Shown in pieces: positions 34,044-45,134 of a stretch of 64,000 bases of DNA (the first letter of the stretch is position 1; each line of letters starts with the position of its first letter). The translations under genes were made by a program, and so were the position numbers. Source of the DNA: Gammaproteobacteria bacterium. GTDB taxonomy: Bacteria; Pseudomonadota; Gammaproteobacteria; Steroidobacterales; GCA-2729495. The notes beneath the pieces were generated by a model. The model saw only the letters and a list, made by a program, of their open reading frames with translations. It did no database searches and was not told where the DNA came from. The DNA is taken from positions 1,662,992-1,726,991 of the forward strand of contig CP054183.1 of NCBI GenBank assembly GCA_015709695.1, read 5' to 3'.

Positions 34044-34709
34044 TCAGGCCCTGGCGCGGCGACGTACCGCACCGAGCAGGCCCACGGCGGAACCGAACAG
34101 CCAGACCGCTGCCGGCACCGGGACGACGGCCTGCGGGCCGGCGTTGAACGTCCAGGTCTGGCCTGCCGTACCCGTGCTGTTCGACAGCGTCAGCGCGGTG
34201 CCGACCCAGCTGAGGGTCGAGATGCCGTTCAGGTCAGCCACGCTCTGCGCCGGTCCTTTGACAATGTCATCACCGCCCATGGTGCGGGTGACGGACGAGC
34301 CGGAGTACACCACCGTCGATTCGTTGGTGAAGTTGGCACCGAAGGTGTAGTTGCCGCAGATGCTGGCGCCGACCACACCGCCGAAGTTGCCTTCGATGCA
34401 GGACCAGGTGGTCGCACTCGCCGCACCACCGCCACCGATCACCAGACCCGTCGAGGTGTGACGCATCAGGGTGGACGTCGGTGACGTGTTGAAGCGGACA
34501 TTCAGCGTGCCGCCGGTCTGGCTCATGATGCCGGTCACGTCATCGTACTGCCACGTGGCGGTGGACGATGAAATGTTGCCGGCCGAGGGGCCATTGGCGC
34601 TGCTCATGGCGATGCCGGTCAGCGTGGCCGAGTACAAGGCCGCGTTGGCGGAAGCAGCACCCAGGGTGGCGGCGATCGCCAGCCCCAGCTTGGTTGCAGT
34701 CTTGTTCAT
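34044..34709 (-). CDS. PEP-CTERM exported protein, paralogue 1 of 3
   Basis: This 221-residue secreted protein has a signal peptide ending at ASANAA. The domain that follows is shared with the next two genes: STATWQYDDVTGIMSQTGG, then a Cys pair around SCIEGNFGGVVGASICGNYT, then VVYSGSSVTRTMGGDD. The tail VPVPAAVWLFGSAVGLLG with a basic end is a PEP-CTERM signal. The ATG at 34709 has TGGAGG at suitable spacing. I do not recognise the central domain. The protein is probably released or anchored at the outer surface by the exosortase encoded at 24896-26524. Confidence 0.88.
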   Translation of the reverse strand: MNKTATKLGLAIAATLGAASANAALYSATLTGIAMSSANGPSAGNISSSTATWQYDDVTGIMSQTGGTLNVRFNTSPTSTLMRHTSTGLVIGGGGAASATTWSCIEGNFGGVVGASICGNYTFGANFTNESTVVYSGSSVTRTMGGDDIVKGPAQSVADLNGISTLSWVGTALTLSNSTGTAGQTWTFNAGPQAVVPVPAAVWLFGSAVGLLGAVRRRARA

Positions 34710-34922
34710 CCAGTCAATCCTCCAGGTATAAGGGTGGGTACGTCTCTTGGTGGCTTCTTCCCGAGGTGACAACCCGGCCATCTCTTCCCCTCCCCCTGTA
34801 CGCCCTTCGTCCTGGAGAGCCCGAGATCCGCTGGCTTTGCGTCACAGGCTCGCGCCTGCTTTGCCCTTTCCTCTTTTTCTCTTCCTCTTTCTCTTCTGCT
34901 CAAACTCTGCGTTTCGATCGCC

Positions 34923-35645
34923 TCATGAAATCTTGCGGCGCCGGGCAAAGCGTCCGGCAGCCAGCACCGCGGGGCCGAGCAGCCAGGCGGCGGCGGGCAC
35001 CGGCACGACGGCCTGCGGGCCGGCGTTGAACACCAGCTGCATGCCCTTGTTGTACAGGGGCGCGCCGGTGATCGTGGTGCAATTGGCGGCAGGCGACAGC
35101 GTGCACACACCGTTGCTCAGGGTCAGCGTGGTGCCCACCCAGCTCACGGTCGACATGCCGCCGAGATCCGCTACGCTCTGCGGCGGGCCTAGCGCAGCGT
35201 CATCGCCACCCATCGTGCGGGTGACCGACGAACCCGAGTACACCAGCGTCGAGTCGTTGGCGTAGTTGGCGCCGAAGGTGTAGTTGCCGCAGAGGTTGGC
35301 GCCCACGTTTCCGCCGAAGTTGCCTTCCTGGCACGTATAGGTCGTGGCACTGGCTGCACCGCCGGCGCCGATCGTCAGACCGGTGGTGAGGTAGCGGAAT
35401 AGCGTGGTGGTCGGGGTCGTGGTGAAGCGGACGTTCAACGTGCCGCCGCTCTGGGTCATGATTCCGGTGACATCGTCGTACTGCCACGTGGCAGTCGACG
35501 AGGTGATGTTGCCGTTCGAGGCACCGTTGTTGCTGAACGTCTGGAACGAGGTCAGCGTGGCCGAATACAGCGCCGCATCGGCGGCCGTGGCACCCAGCGT
35601 CGCCGCGATGGCGAGGCCGAGCGCAGTTCTGGTCTTGTTCCCCAT
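34923..35645 (-). CDS. PEP-CTERM exported protein, paralogue 2 of 3
   Basis: This 240-residue protein has a signal peptide ending at ATAADA and the same central domain as its two neighbours: STATWQYDDVTGIMTQSGG, CQEGNFGGNVGANLCGNYT and VVYSGSSVTRTMGGDD (here LVYSGSSVTRTMGGDD). It carries an extra loop, CTLSPAANCTTITGAPLYN, that is absent from paralogue 1 and present in paralogue 3. The tail is VPVPAAAWLLGPAVLAAG with RRRK. AGAGGGG lies just before the ATG. Close similarity at DNA and protein level indicates tandem duplication. Confidence 0.88.
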   Translation of the reverse strand: MGNKTRTALGLAIAATLGATAADAALYSATLTSFQTFSNNGASNGNITSSTATWQYDDVTGIMTQSGGTLNVRFTTTPTTTLFRYLTTGLTIGAGGAASATTYTCQEGNFGGNVGANLCGNYTFGANYANDSTLVYSGSSVTRTMGGDDAALGPPQSVADLGGMSTVSWVGTTLTLSNGVCTLSPAANCTTITGAPLYNKGMQLVFNAGPQAVVPVPAAAWLLGPAVLAAGRFARRRKIS

Positions 35646-35792
35646 CTGTCCCCTCTTCTTTCGTTCTTTATGGAAGGCCAGCGACCCCGACTCTATCGGA
35701 CTGCCCGGGGGGTGCGGCAACCTGTCCCTTTACATAAAGCCGGGGTATTCACCCGGAACCTGCCGGCCTGACCACTATGTGGACAGGGCAGC

Positions 35793-37142
35793 TCAGGCCC
35801 GCCGCCGGCGCCGGCCCAGGGCCGCGCCGCCGAAGAGCGAGAGGATCGCCCAGTCGAGCGCGCTGCCGCCGTCGTCCTCGCGCAGGCCGGTGGAGCTGAA
35901 CGGCGGGTTCGGCGCGGCGATGGTCACGCTGATGGTGCCGCTGTCCGAATCGCCATCAGCGTCGGTGATGGTGTAGCCGAAGCTGTCGCTGCCGCCCGTC
36001 TGCGCGCCGGTCAGCGTGTAGGTGACGGAGGTGCCCGAGACCGAGGTCGTGCCCAGCGTGCCGGCGGTGGCAGTGACGGTCACGGGAGCATCACCCATGA
36101 GGTTGCCGGTGATGGCCGCCACGTCGAGGGTCTGCGGCCCGCCGCTGGCGGGTACGGTCAGGCTGCCGTTGTTGGCGTTCGGCACCGCGTTGTTCACGGT
36201 GACAGCCACGGTGGCGCTGTCGGACTGGCTGCCGCTGGTGACCGTGTAGCCGAAGTTCTCGGCATAAGTGGCGGTATTGGGCACCGCGGAGGGCGTCAGG
36301 GTGAGGCGGATGCTGGCCGCCGAAGCGGTGCAGGGATCCGCGCAGGCCTGCGAAGCGGTGGCGCCGTTGTCGGTGATGACCACCGCGCCGCCGTGATCCG
36401 GCGGGGTGCTGATGGACACGGTGACCGGATCCACGAGGCTGGTGTCGTTCGCCAGCGCATCGATCACCACCGCGGTGTTCACGCGGGTGATGGCGCTGTC
36501 GTTCACCGCGTCGGGCGGCAGCGGCAGCTGGAAGGTCACCCTGATGCCCTTGTTGTACAGCGGGTTGCCGGCGATCGTGGTGCAGTTGCTGGCCGGTGAC
36601 AGCGTGCACACGCCGTTGGTCAGGACCAGCGAGGTGCCGGTGACGGTGGCGGTCATGCCGTCGAGGTCCGACAGGCTCTGCGGCGGGCCGAGCGGCGCGT
36701 CGTCGCCACCCATGGTGCGGGTCACGGACGGGCCCGAGTAGACCACGGTCGACTCGTCGGTGAAGTTGGCGCCGAACGTGTAGTTGCCGCAAAGGTTCGC
36801 GCCCACCACGCCGCCGAAATTGCCTTCGATGCAGGACCAGGTGGTGGCGCTGGCTGCGCCGCCGGCGCCAATCGCCAGGCCCGTCGACGTATGGCGGAAC
36901 AGGGTCGTGGCTGGCGAGGTGTTGAAACGGGCATTCAGGTCGCCACCCGTCTGGGTGACGATGCCGGTGGCATCGTCGTACTGCCAAGTGGCCGTCGTCG
37001 AGCTCAGGTTGCCGTTCGAAGGACCGTTGTTGCTGAAGGTCGTGTACTGCTGGAGGGTGACCGTGGTCACCGCCGCCTGCGCCGTGCCCGCACCCAGACT
37101 TGCCGCAATGGCCATCGCCAGCGCGTTGGTATTCCGATTCAT
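35793..37142 (-). CDS. Exported paralogue 3 with cadherin/Ig-like repeats and GlyGly-CTERM-like tail
   Basis: This 449-residue protein shares the signal peptide and first 210 residues with the two genes downstream of it on the same strand (STATWQYDD-like, GANLCGNYTFGANFTDEST, CTLSPASNCTTIAGNP). After LPLPPDAVNDSAITRVNT it continues with about two beta-sandwich repeats of the VLANDT/cadherin-like kind (ENFGYTVTSGSQSDSATVAV, DSFGYTITDADGDSDSGTI). The end, DDGGSALDWAILSLFGGAAL plus RRRRR, is a GlyGly-CTERM-like tail, not PEP-CTERM. The ATG at 37142 follows GGGAGGG six nt away, so a longer upstream frame is rejected. Confidence 0.85.
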   Translation of the reverse strand: MNRNTNALAMAIAASLGAGTAQAAVTTVTLQQYTTFSNNGPSNGNLSSTTATWQYDDATGIVTQTGGDLNARFNTSPATTLFRHTSTGLAIGAGGAASATTWSCIEGNFGGVVGANLCGNYTFGANFTDESTVVYSGPSVTRTMGGDDAPLGPPQSLSDLDGMTATVTGTSLVLTNGVCTLSPASNCTTIAGNPLYNKGIRVTFQLPLPPDAVNDSAITRVNTAVVIDALANDTSLVDPVTVSISTPPDHGGAVVITDNGATASQACADPCTASAASIRLTLTPSAVPNTATYAENFGYTVTSGSQSDSATVAVTVNNAVPNANNGSLTVPASGGPQTLDVAAITGNLMGDAPVTVTATAGTLGTTSVSGTSVTYTLTGAQTGGSDSFGYTITDADGDSDSGTISVTIAAPNPPFSSTGLREDDGGSALDWAILSLFGGAALGRRRRRA

Positions 37143-37228
37143 TCGCGACCCTCCCCGCGATGCGGGAACAATGGACAACAAGACACCCGTCGCGACGTTA
37201 CTGGCTTGCACCAGGACAGGCAAGACCG

Positions 37229-38023
37229 TCAGGTGGTCACGAATGCAGCCACTGCCTCGGCCCAGGCCTCGGGCATCTCGTCGATGCAATCGATGGTGCC
37301 GCCGGCGAGCTCCGTGTAGGCGAAATGCGGGAACAGCTGCTGCGCCTTCTGCGAGTAGCCGTAGATCGCATCGCCGGTGTTGGCGAGGATCAGCGTCGGC
37401 TGGACGAGCCGGGCCATCGCCGCCTCGTGCGCATAGCTCATGACGGCATCGTGCGCGTACCACACAGTGCGCCCGGCAAGCAGGCCATGGACGAAGTTGG
37501 CGTGGAAAGCCTCGAGATCGGTCCAGGCCGGCTGCGCCCGGTGACGCACGCCCCAGAGCTCGGCGAGGTGGCTGCCATCCCAGCGCAGGTTCCACTCTTT
37601 CTCGCGGGAGAGCAGCGCGCGCCATTGCGCGCGTTCGGCATCGCTCATGGGCAGCGGCCCGTGCAGCACCACCTTGTCCACCCGCGCGGGATACTGCAGC
37701 GCCGCCTCGGTCACCAGCACGGCACCGGTGTGGTGGCCGCAGACGCTGGCCCTGGGGATATGCAGCGCGTCGAGCACGGCGGGCACGATGTGCGCATAGT
37801 CGGCGATGCTGGGCGGCGCATCGGGCACGTCCGAGCCGCCGAAGCCGGGGATGTCCACGGCGATGGCGCGCAGGCCCCGCCGCGCGAGCGGCCCGAGGAC
37901 GCGGGCGAACTGCACGCTGTCGGTGGGGGACTGGTGAACCAGCACGAGCGGCCGGCCCTCCCCGCACTGCGTGTAGTGGATCTGGCCCCAGCGGCCGTCG
38001 GCATAACCCTTGCGCGGCTTCAT
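37229..38023 (-). CDS. Alpha/beta hydrolase with GHHTG in place of GxSxG
   Basis: This 264-residue alpha/beta-hydrolase-fold protein has the oxyanion region [12 protein letters not shown], and [11 protein letters not shown] is typical. The nucleophile elbow reads [15 protein letters not shown]: His stands where Ser, Cys or Asp normally acts. I have an impression that a subgroup carries this HHTG elbow, so it may be a family trait rather than damage. The later [13 protein letters not shown] holds the acid position. The ATG at 38023 has AGGGG eight nt upstream. It diverges from the SDR gene across a nested palindrome. Reaction unknown. Confidence 0.85.
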   Translation of the reverse strand: MKPRKGYADGRWGQIHYTQCGEGRPLVLVHQSPTDSVQFARVLGPLARRGLRAIAVDIPGFGGSDVPDAPPSIADYAHIVPAVLDALHIPRASVCGHHTGAVLVTEAALQYPARVDKVVLHGPLPMSDAERAQWRALLSREKEWNLRWDGSHLAELWGVRHRAQPAWTDLEAFHANFVHGLLAGRTVWYAHDAVMSYAHEAAMARLVQPTLILANTGDAIYGYSQKAQQLFPHFAYTELAGGTIDCIDEMPEAWAEAVAAFVTT

Positions 38024-38049
38024 CGGCATCACCCCTGCTTTCAGCGATT

Positions 38050-38190
38050 CCGGGACAGTGTACCCATCTGCGGAGCCGCTACGGCGTACAGGGGAGACCG
38101 GGGGGCCCTTCGTGCCTTCAGAAGGCACGAAGGGGGCCCCCGGTCTCTAATCAGCCGATGTGCCATCCGCAGATGGGTACACTGTCCCGG
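38050..38190. repeat. Nested inverted repeats between divergent genes
   Basis: An outer pair of exact 25-bp inverted repeats (38050-38074 and 38166-38190, containing GGGACAGTGTACCCATCTG) encloses an inner hairpin at 38094-38147. The inner arms gagaccgggggg.../...cccccggtctc match over about 26 bp apart from the G/C run lengths, around the centre ccttcagaagg. Outer unit, spacing and inner stem together look like a small non-autonomous mobile or REPIN-type element that landed in the promoter region between the hydrolase and SDR genes. Confidence 0.9.
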
Positions 38191-38259
38191 CGCCGCGGAA
38201 AGCCGGTAGGATGGCGCACTCCTTTATATGGCTGCCGGATGGACAGGACGAGGACGGAC

Positions 38260-39021
38260 ATGGAACTCAAGGGCAAGACCATCGTGATCACCGGGGCGGC
38301 GCGCGGGCTGGGCGCGGCCATGGCACGGCGGCTGGCGAAGCACGGGCCGAAGCTGGCGCTGGTGGACATGGACGCCGCGAGCTGCAGCGAGGTGGTCGCC
38401 GCCTGCAAGGCGGCCGGGGCCGAGGCGCGCGCCTACGGCGCCAACGTGGCGAAGGAAGCCGACGTGGTGAAGCTCTTCGACGACATCGTCCGCGACACCG
38501 GCGGCATCGACGCGCTGGTCAACAATGCCGGCATCACCCGCGATGCCCTGCTCCTCAAGGTCGCCGAGGGCAAGCCCACCGTGAAAATGAGCCTGGAACA
38601 GTGGCAGGCGGTGATCGACGTCAACCTGACCGGCGTCTTCCTCTGCGGCCGCGAAGCGGCGCAGCGCATGGCCGAGGCCGGCCGCAAGGGCTGCATCGTC
38701 AACATCTCGAGCATTTCCCGCGCCGGCAACATGGGGCAGACGAACTACTCCGCCGCCAAGGCGGGCGTCGCCGCCATGGCGGTGACCTGGGCCAAGGAGC
38801 TGGCGCGCTACGGCATCCGTGCCGCGGCGGTGGCGCCGGGCTTCATCAACACGGAAATGGTGGCCGGCATGAAGCCGGAGGCGCGCGAGAAACTGGTGTC
38901 GGGCATCCCGCTGCGGCGCATGGGCGAGCCGGACGAGATCGCCCACACCGTCGAGTTCATCCTGCAGAACGACTACGTGTCCGGGCGCGTGTTCGAGATC
39001 GACGGCGCGCTGCGGCTGTAG
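38260..39021 (+). CDS. SDR-family oxidoreductase (FabG-like)
   Basis: This 253-residue NAD(P)-dependent short-chain dehydrogenase has cofactor motif TGAARGLG near residues 12-19, structural NNAG, catalytic Ser in [10 protein letters not shown] and YSAAK ([12 protein letters not shown]). The whole is close to 3-oxoacyl-ACP reductase. The ATG at 38260 has GAGG upstream; an ATG at 38239 is less likely. It is a lone gene here, not beside other fatty-acid genes, so a specific ketoreductase role is as likely as fatty-acid synthesis. Confidence 0.92.
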   Translation: MELKGKTIVITGAARGLGAAMARRLAKHGPKLALVDMDAASCSEVVAACKAAGAEARAYGANVAKEADVVKLFDDIVRDTGGIDALVNNAGITRDALLLKVAEGKPTVKMSLEQWQAVIDVNLTGVFLCGREAAQRMAEAGRKGCIVNISSISRAGNMGQTNYSAAKAGVAAMAVTWAKELARYGIRAAAVAPGFINTEMVAGMKPEAREKLVSGIPLRRMGEPDEIAHTVEFILQNDYVSGRVFEIDGALRL

Positions 39022-39036
39022 CCGCGGGCCGGCCGT

Positions 39037-39513
39037 TCAGCGCTTGTCGAACTTGCCGGTCCAGCTGGCGTCGAAGATGCCGGTGTCGTAGGGGTTGACG
39101 CCATCACGCCGCTTCGGCGGCGGCTTCGGCGCGTCCCGCTTCAGGCCCCAGGGATCGTCGCGCGAGTCGGTCTCGTGCAGTTCCCAGGTGTAGGTGTCGA
39201 ACGGGTCGACCTGGTCCGCCCTGGCGTCGGGCGCTGCCTGCCGCTCGCGCGGGGCCGGCGCCGTGGCACGCGCCGCGGCGGGCGGCGGACGGCGCAGGGC
39301 ACCGGTTTCCTCGTCGGGTTGCAGCTCCCAGGTGTAGGTATTCATGGTGTCGCGCGCGGGCGCGTTGTCCTCGAGGACCTTCACCCACTCGCTGGCATAG
39401 GCCTCGCCCGGCCTGCGTCCGGCGCGAGCCGCCCCGGGCGGTCGCGCACGACCCGGCCCGGCACCGGCCTGGCCGTTTCCGGCGAGTCCTTTCAACCACT
39501 TGACCCAGCCCAT
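39037..39513 (-). CDS. Hypothetical protein with repeated YTWEL motif
   Basis: This is a 158-residue (possibly 171) hydrophilic protein rich in Pro, Ala and Arg. It has no membrane helix; the start MGWVKWLKGLAG may form a short amphipathic helix. Two similar blocks, MNTYTWELQPDEETG and FDTYTWELHETDSRD, and a final NPYDTGIFDASWTGKFDKR suggest short linear motifs in a mostly disordered chain. I do not know the family. It is convergent with the SDR gene and divergent from the hut promoter. The start codon is uncertain (39513, 39531 or 39552). Confidence 0.6.
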   Translation of the reverse strand: MGWVKWLKGLAGNGQAGAGPGRARPPGAARAGRRPGEAYASEWVKVLEDNAPARDTMNTYTWELQPDEETGALRRPPPAAARATAPAPRERQAAPDARADQVDPFDTYTWELHETDSRDDPWGLKRDAPKPPPKRRDGVNPYDTGIFDASWTGKFDKR

Positions 39514-39625
39514 CGGTGGCGTACCTGACATAAGGGATGTTGGCAGCGCCACACTACGCCGGCACCGGATGGCGCGACGTGATGCGCCTCACGGTGTCGG
39601 GCAAAAAGGCCGCCTCGCCGGCCGG

Positions 39626-39656
39626 CTGACACGGCAGGCCATCCCTGCTGTATTAT
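39626..39656 (+). promoter_or_regulatory. Candidate sigma70 promoter of the hut operon
   Basis: CTGACA at 39626-39631 and TATTAT at 39651-39656 match the -35 and -10 boxes in five of six positions each, with a somewhat long 19-nt spacer. The HutC-like operator begins immediately after the -10 box, so a bound repressor would cover the start site. Confidence 0.5.
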
Positions 39657-39670
39657 CCTGTCTATACAGG
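39657..39670. promoter_or_regulatory. Candidate HutC operator
   Basis: CCTGTCTATACAGG is an imperfect palindrome with exact 5-bp arms (CCTGT/ACAGG), close to the TGTATA-type sites bound by HutC repressors. It lies between the -10 box and the hutU start (39706). The hutC gene is the last gene of the operon it would control, giving autoregulation released by urocanate. Confidence 0.7.
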
Positions 39671-39705
39671 TCGCCCGGCAGCCCGCCGTGGCGCGGGAGA
39701 CAGGC

Positions 39706-41369
<1,664 letters not shown>

Positions 41370-41373
<4 letters not shown>

Positions 41374-42611
41374 GCGACGGCGCGCAGACCCTCTGGCACG
41401 GCGCGGGCCTCTGCACCAGCGTGGCCGGCGCGGCGCCGGTCGCCGATGGCGCGCTGGTGACGCAGGATGGCCGCATCCGCTGGGCGGGTCCCGCGGCCGC
41501 GCTGCCGCCGGCGTTGCGTGCCGCCTGCACGGTGCGGCACCACCTCGGCGGCGCCTGGCTGACGCCCGGTCTCATCGACTGCCACACCCACCTGGTCTTC
41601 GCCGGCAGCCGCGCGCGGGAATACGCCGCGCGCCTGCGCGGTGCCAGCTACGCCGGCATCGCCGGCGAGGGTGGCGGCATCCTCTCGACCATGCGCGCGA
41701 CCCGCGCCGCCGACGAGGCGACGCTGCTGGCGCAGAGCCGCCCGCGACTGGCCGCGCTCTGTGCCGAGGGCGTGACCACGGTGGAGATCAAGTCCGGATA
41801 CGGGCTGGACTTCGACAGCGAGGCAAAGATGCTGCGCGTCGCCCGCGCGCTCGGCCGGGAGCTGCCGGTCAGCGTCACCACCAGCTTCCTCGGCGCGCAC
41901 GCGCTGCCACCGGAGTTCGCCGGGCGCGCCGACGACTACATCGACACCCTCGCCCGCGACTGGCTGCCGCGGCTGGCGCGCGCCGGGCTCGTCGATGCGG
42001 TGGACGTGTACTGCGATGCCATCGGCTTCAGTCCGGCGCAGGCCCGGCGCCTGTTCGAGGCGGCCGGCGCGCTCGGCCTGCCGGTGAAGATGCACGCCGA
42101 GCAGCTGTCGAACCTCGGCGGCTCGCGTCTCGCCGCGCGGTTCGGCGCGCTGTCCTGCGATCACCTGGAGCACAGCGACGCGGCGGATGTCGCCGCGCTC
42201 GCCGCCGCCGGCACCACCGCCGTGCTGCTGCCCGTCGCCTGGTATTGCCTCGGCGAGACGCAACGGCCACCGGTGGCCGCGCTGCGCGACGCCAGCGTGG
42301 AACTCGCGGTGGCGAGCGACTGCAATCCCGGCTCGGCACCCGGGGCGTCGCTGCTGCTGGCGCTCGCCATGGCCACCCGCTCCTTCGGCCTCGCCCAGCA
42401 CGAGGCGCTGGCCGGTGCGACCCGCGGCGCCGCGAAGGCACTGGGCCTGGCCGCGGACCGCGGCACGCTGGCCACCGGACAGGCGGCCGACTTCGCCATC
42501 TGGGACATCGGCGAGCCGGACGAGCTCGGTTACTGGACCGGCTTCAATCCCTGCCGCGCCGTGGTGCGCGCGGGGGAACTCGTGCACGGGGAGCTGAGCC
42601 ATGGACATTGA
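41370..42611 (+). CDS. hutI: Imidazolonepropionase
   Basis: This 413-residue metal-dependent amidohydrolase acts at step three of histidine breakdown, opening the imidazolone ring. The GTG start at 41370 overlaps the hutU stop as GTGA. Zn ligands His72 and His74 are in [14 protein letters not shown], and [15 protein letters not shown] and [15 protein letters not shown] match later conserved parts. It overlaps the start of the formimidoylglutamase gene by 11 nt. Confidence 0.96.
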
Positions 42612-43617
42612 CCGCAAGCTCTGGAGCGGCCGCGTCGATGCGGCGGAAGGCGCCCGCGCGCGGCGCTGGCACCAGGTGGTGCAACCGCTGCAGCCCGGGC
42701 TGGCGCCCGGTGTCGCCCTGCTCGGTTTCGCCTGCGACGCCGGCGTGCGCCGCAACCAGGGCCGGCCCGGTGCGGCCGCGGGGCCGGCCGCCATCCGCGG
42801 CATGGCGGCGGCGCTGGCCTGGCACGGCGACGGGCACAGGCCGCTGATCGATGCCGGCGATGTCGCCTGCAGCGGCGATGAACTCGAGGCCGCGCAGGCC
42901 ACGCTCGGCGAGCGCGTGGCCGGCCTGCTGCGCGCCGGCCACCTGCCCCTGCTCCTCGGCGGCGGACACGAGATCGCCTGGGGTTCGTTCCAGGGCGTGG
43001 CCCAGGCGTTCCCCGACCAGCTCGACGGCTATGGCGTGCTCAACTTCGACGCCCACTTCGACCTGCGCCGCCCGCCGGACGGGCGAGGTCATTCCGGTAC
43101 ACCCTTTCTGCAGATCTCGGAGGCCCTTGCCTTGCGCCACCTGCCCTTCCGCTACCTCTGCGCCGGCGTCAGCGAGGCGTCGAACACCCGGTCCAGCTTC
43201 GACACCGCGCACCGGCTCGGCGTCAGCTGGATCGGCAACGAGGAACTCACCTGGCCGAACCTGCAACGGGCAACGGCCGTCATCGATGCCTTCCTCGATC
43301 GCGTGAAACTGCTCCAGCTCAGCATATGCCTCGATGCCCTGCCCGGCTGGGCGGCGCCCGGCGTCAGCGCCCCGGCGGCACGCGGCGTGGCGCCGGACCT
43401 GTTCTTCGCCCTCCTCGACCACGTGCTGCGGCGCGTGGCCGGCGCGCCCGCGGGCACCGCACCGCGCCTGGTGCTCGCCGAGATCGCCGAGTGCAACCCG
43501 GCCTTCGACCGCGATGGCATCACCAGCCGGCTCGCCGCGCGCATCGCCTTCGATGTCGCCCGCACGGTGACCGCGCCCGGCATCGCCCGGCCGCGGGCCG
43601 GAGGTGCCGCATGCTGA
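42601..43617 (+). CDS. hutG: Formimidoylglutamase (arginase family)
   Basis: This 338-residue enzyme would hydrolyse N-formimidoyl-glutamate to glutamate and formamide, closing the HutU-I-G-H route. Arginase-family metal motifs are present: GGGHEIAWG (His123), NFDAHFDLR (Asp150, His152, Asp154) and SICLDALPG (Asp245). At position 243 Cys takes the place of the first Asp of the usual DxD pair, which normally bridges the second Mn; this could be a subfamily trait or affect metal binding. [12 protein letters not shown] afterwards is typical of HutG. The gene overlaps hutH by 7 nt. Confidence 0.92.
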   Translation: MDIDRKLWSGRVDAAEGARARRWHQVVQPLQPGLAPGVALLGFACDAGVRRNQGRPGAAAGPAAIRGMAAALAWHGDGHRPLIDAGDVACSGDELEAAQATLGERVAGLLRAGHLPLLLGGGHEIAWGSFQGVAQAFPDQLDGYGVLNFDAHFDLRRPPDGRGHSGTPFLQISEALALRHLPFRYLCAGVSEASNTRSSFDTAHRLGVSWIGNEELTWPNLQRATAVIDAFLDRVKLLQLSICLDALPGWAAPGVSAPAARGVAPDLFFALLDHVLRRVAGAPAGTAPRLVLAEIAECNPAFDRDGITSRLAARIAFDVARTVTAPGIARPRAGGAAC

Positions 43618-45134
43618 CCCTCGGCAGTGCCCCGCTCGGGCTCGACGAGCTGCGCCGGGCCTGGGCCGGTCCGCTGCGCATCGCCCTCGCGCCGGAAGGG
43701 CTCGAACGCGCCCAGGCCTCGGCCATGGCGCTGGCGCGGCTGGTCACGCACGATGCCCCGGCCTACGGCATCAACACCGGATTCGGCTTGCTGGCGAACA
43801 CGCGCATCGCCCGCGAGCAGCAGGCGAAGCTGCAGCAGAACCTGGTGCTGTCGCACGCGGCGGGCGTCGGCGAGCCGCTGTCCGATGACGTGGTGCGCCT
43901 GGTGATGATCCTGAAACTGGCGAGCCTGCTGCGCGGCCAGTCGGGCGTCAGCCGCGCGGTGCTCGACCTGCTGGCGGCACTGCTCGATGCGCAGGCCTGG
44001 CCGGTGGTGCCCGCGCAGGGCTCGGTGGGTGCGAGCGGCGACCTCGCGCCGCTGGCCCATCTGGCGCTGCCGCTGATGGGTCACGGCCAGTTGCGCCTCG
44101 AGGGCGTCACGCTGCCGGCGGACCAGGCGCTGGCGCGGCTCGGGCTGCAGCCGCTGGCGCTCGGCCCCAAGGAGGGCCTGGCCCTGCTCAACGGCACGCA
44201 GGTGTCGACGGCGCTGGCGCTGGCGGCGCTGTTCGAGACCGAGACCGCGGCGCTCGCTGCCGTGGTGACCGGTGCGCTCAGCGTCGACGCCCTGCGCGGC
44301 AGCGACGCGCCCTTCGACGAGCGCATCCAGGCGGTGCGCGGCCACGCCGGACAGCAGCGCGTCGCCGCCTGCTACCGGCGCCTGCTTGCCGGCAGCGGCA
44401 TCCGCGCCTCGCATCGCGACTGCACGCGGGTGCAGGACCCCTACTCGCTGCGCTGCCAGCCGCAGGTGATGGGCGCCTGCCTCGACCTGCTCGGCTTCGC
44501 CGCCGGCACGCTGCGGATCGAGGCCAATGCGGTGACCGACAACCCGCTGATCTTCGGCGACGAGGTGCTCTCCGGCGGCAACTTCCACGCCGAGCCGGTG
44601 GCCTTCGCCGCCGACCAGCTGGCGCTGGCGGCCGCCGAGATCGGCAGCCTCGCGGAGCGGCGCATCGCCCTGCTGGTCGACCCGAAGATGAGCGGCCTGC
44701 CGGCCTTCCTCGTCGCCGACAGCGGCCTGAACTCCGGCTTCATGATCGCGCAGGTCACCGCCGCGGCGCTGGTGGCCGAGAACCGCATGCTCGCCCACCC
44801 GGCGAGCATCGACTCGATCCCCACCTCGGCGAACCAGGAGGACCACGTGAGCATGGCCACGCATGGCGCGCGCCGTTCGCTGGCGATGGCGGCGAACCTG
44901 CAGCAGGTCATCGCCATCGAGTACCTCGCCGCCTGCCAGGGCATCGACTTCCACCGCCCGCTGGCGACCTCGCCCGTCCTCGCCGTCGCCCATGCCACCC
45001 TGCGCCGCGAGGTGCCCTTCCTGGACGCCGATCGCCTGATGGCCGATGACATCGCCGCGGCCGTCCGGCTGCTGCGCAGCGGTGAACCGGCGGCACTGGC
45101 CGGCGAGCTGCGCCTGGGCGCAGACCAGCCATGA
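43611..45134 (+). CDS. hutH: Histidine ammonia-lyase
   Basis: This 507-residue enzyme deaminates histidine to urocanate. Ala141-Ser142-Gly143 in [14 protein letters not shown] form the MIO cofactor autocatalytically. [15 protein letters not shown] and [17 protein letters not shown] are further family signatures. The ATG at 43611 has a perfect GGAGG seven nt upstream, so a longer frame reading from 43326 is rejected. The stop overlaps the hutC start in ATGA. Confidence 0.97.
   Translation: MLTLGSAPLGLDELRRAWAGPLRIALAPEGLERAQASAMALARLVTHDAPAYGINTGFGLLANTRIAREQQAKLQQNLVLSHAAGVGEPLSDDVVRLVMILKLASLLRGQSGVSRAVLDLLAALLDAQAWPVVPAQGSVGASGDLAPLAHLALPLMGHGQLRLEGVTLPADQALARLGLQPLALGPKEGLALLNGTQVSTALALAALFETETAALAAVVTGALSVDALRGSDAPFDERIQAVRGHAGQQRVAACYRRLLAGSGIRASHRDCTRVQDPYSLRCQPQVMGACLDLLGFAAGTLRIEANAVTDNPLIFGDEVLSGGNFHAEPVAFAADQLALAAAEIGSLAERRIALLVDPKMSGLPAFLVADSGLNSGFMIAQVTAAALVAENRMLAHPASIDSIPTSANQEDHVSMATHGARRSLAMAANLQQVIAIEYLAACQGIDFHRPLATSPVLAVAHATLRREVPFLDADRLMADDIAAAVRLLRSGEPAALAGELRLGADQP

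Noticed and set aside
35793-37967. Reading the third paralogue as a 724-residue protein
   Set aside because: The extra N-terminus is a shadow of the alpha/beta hydrolase gene; a signal peptide and ribosome site fix the start at 37142.
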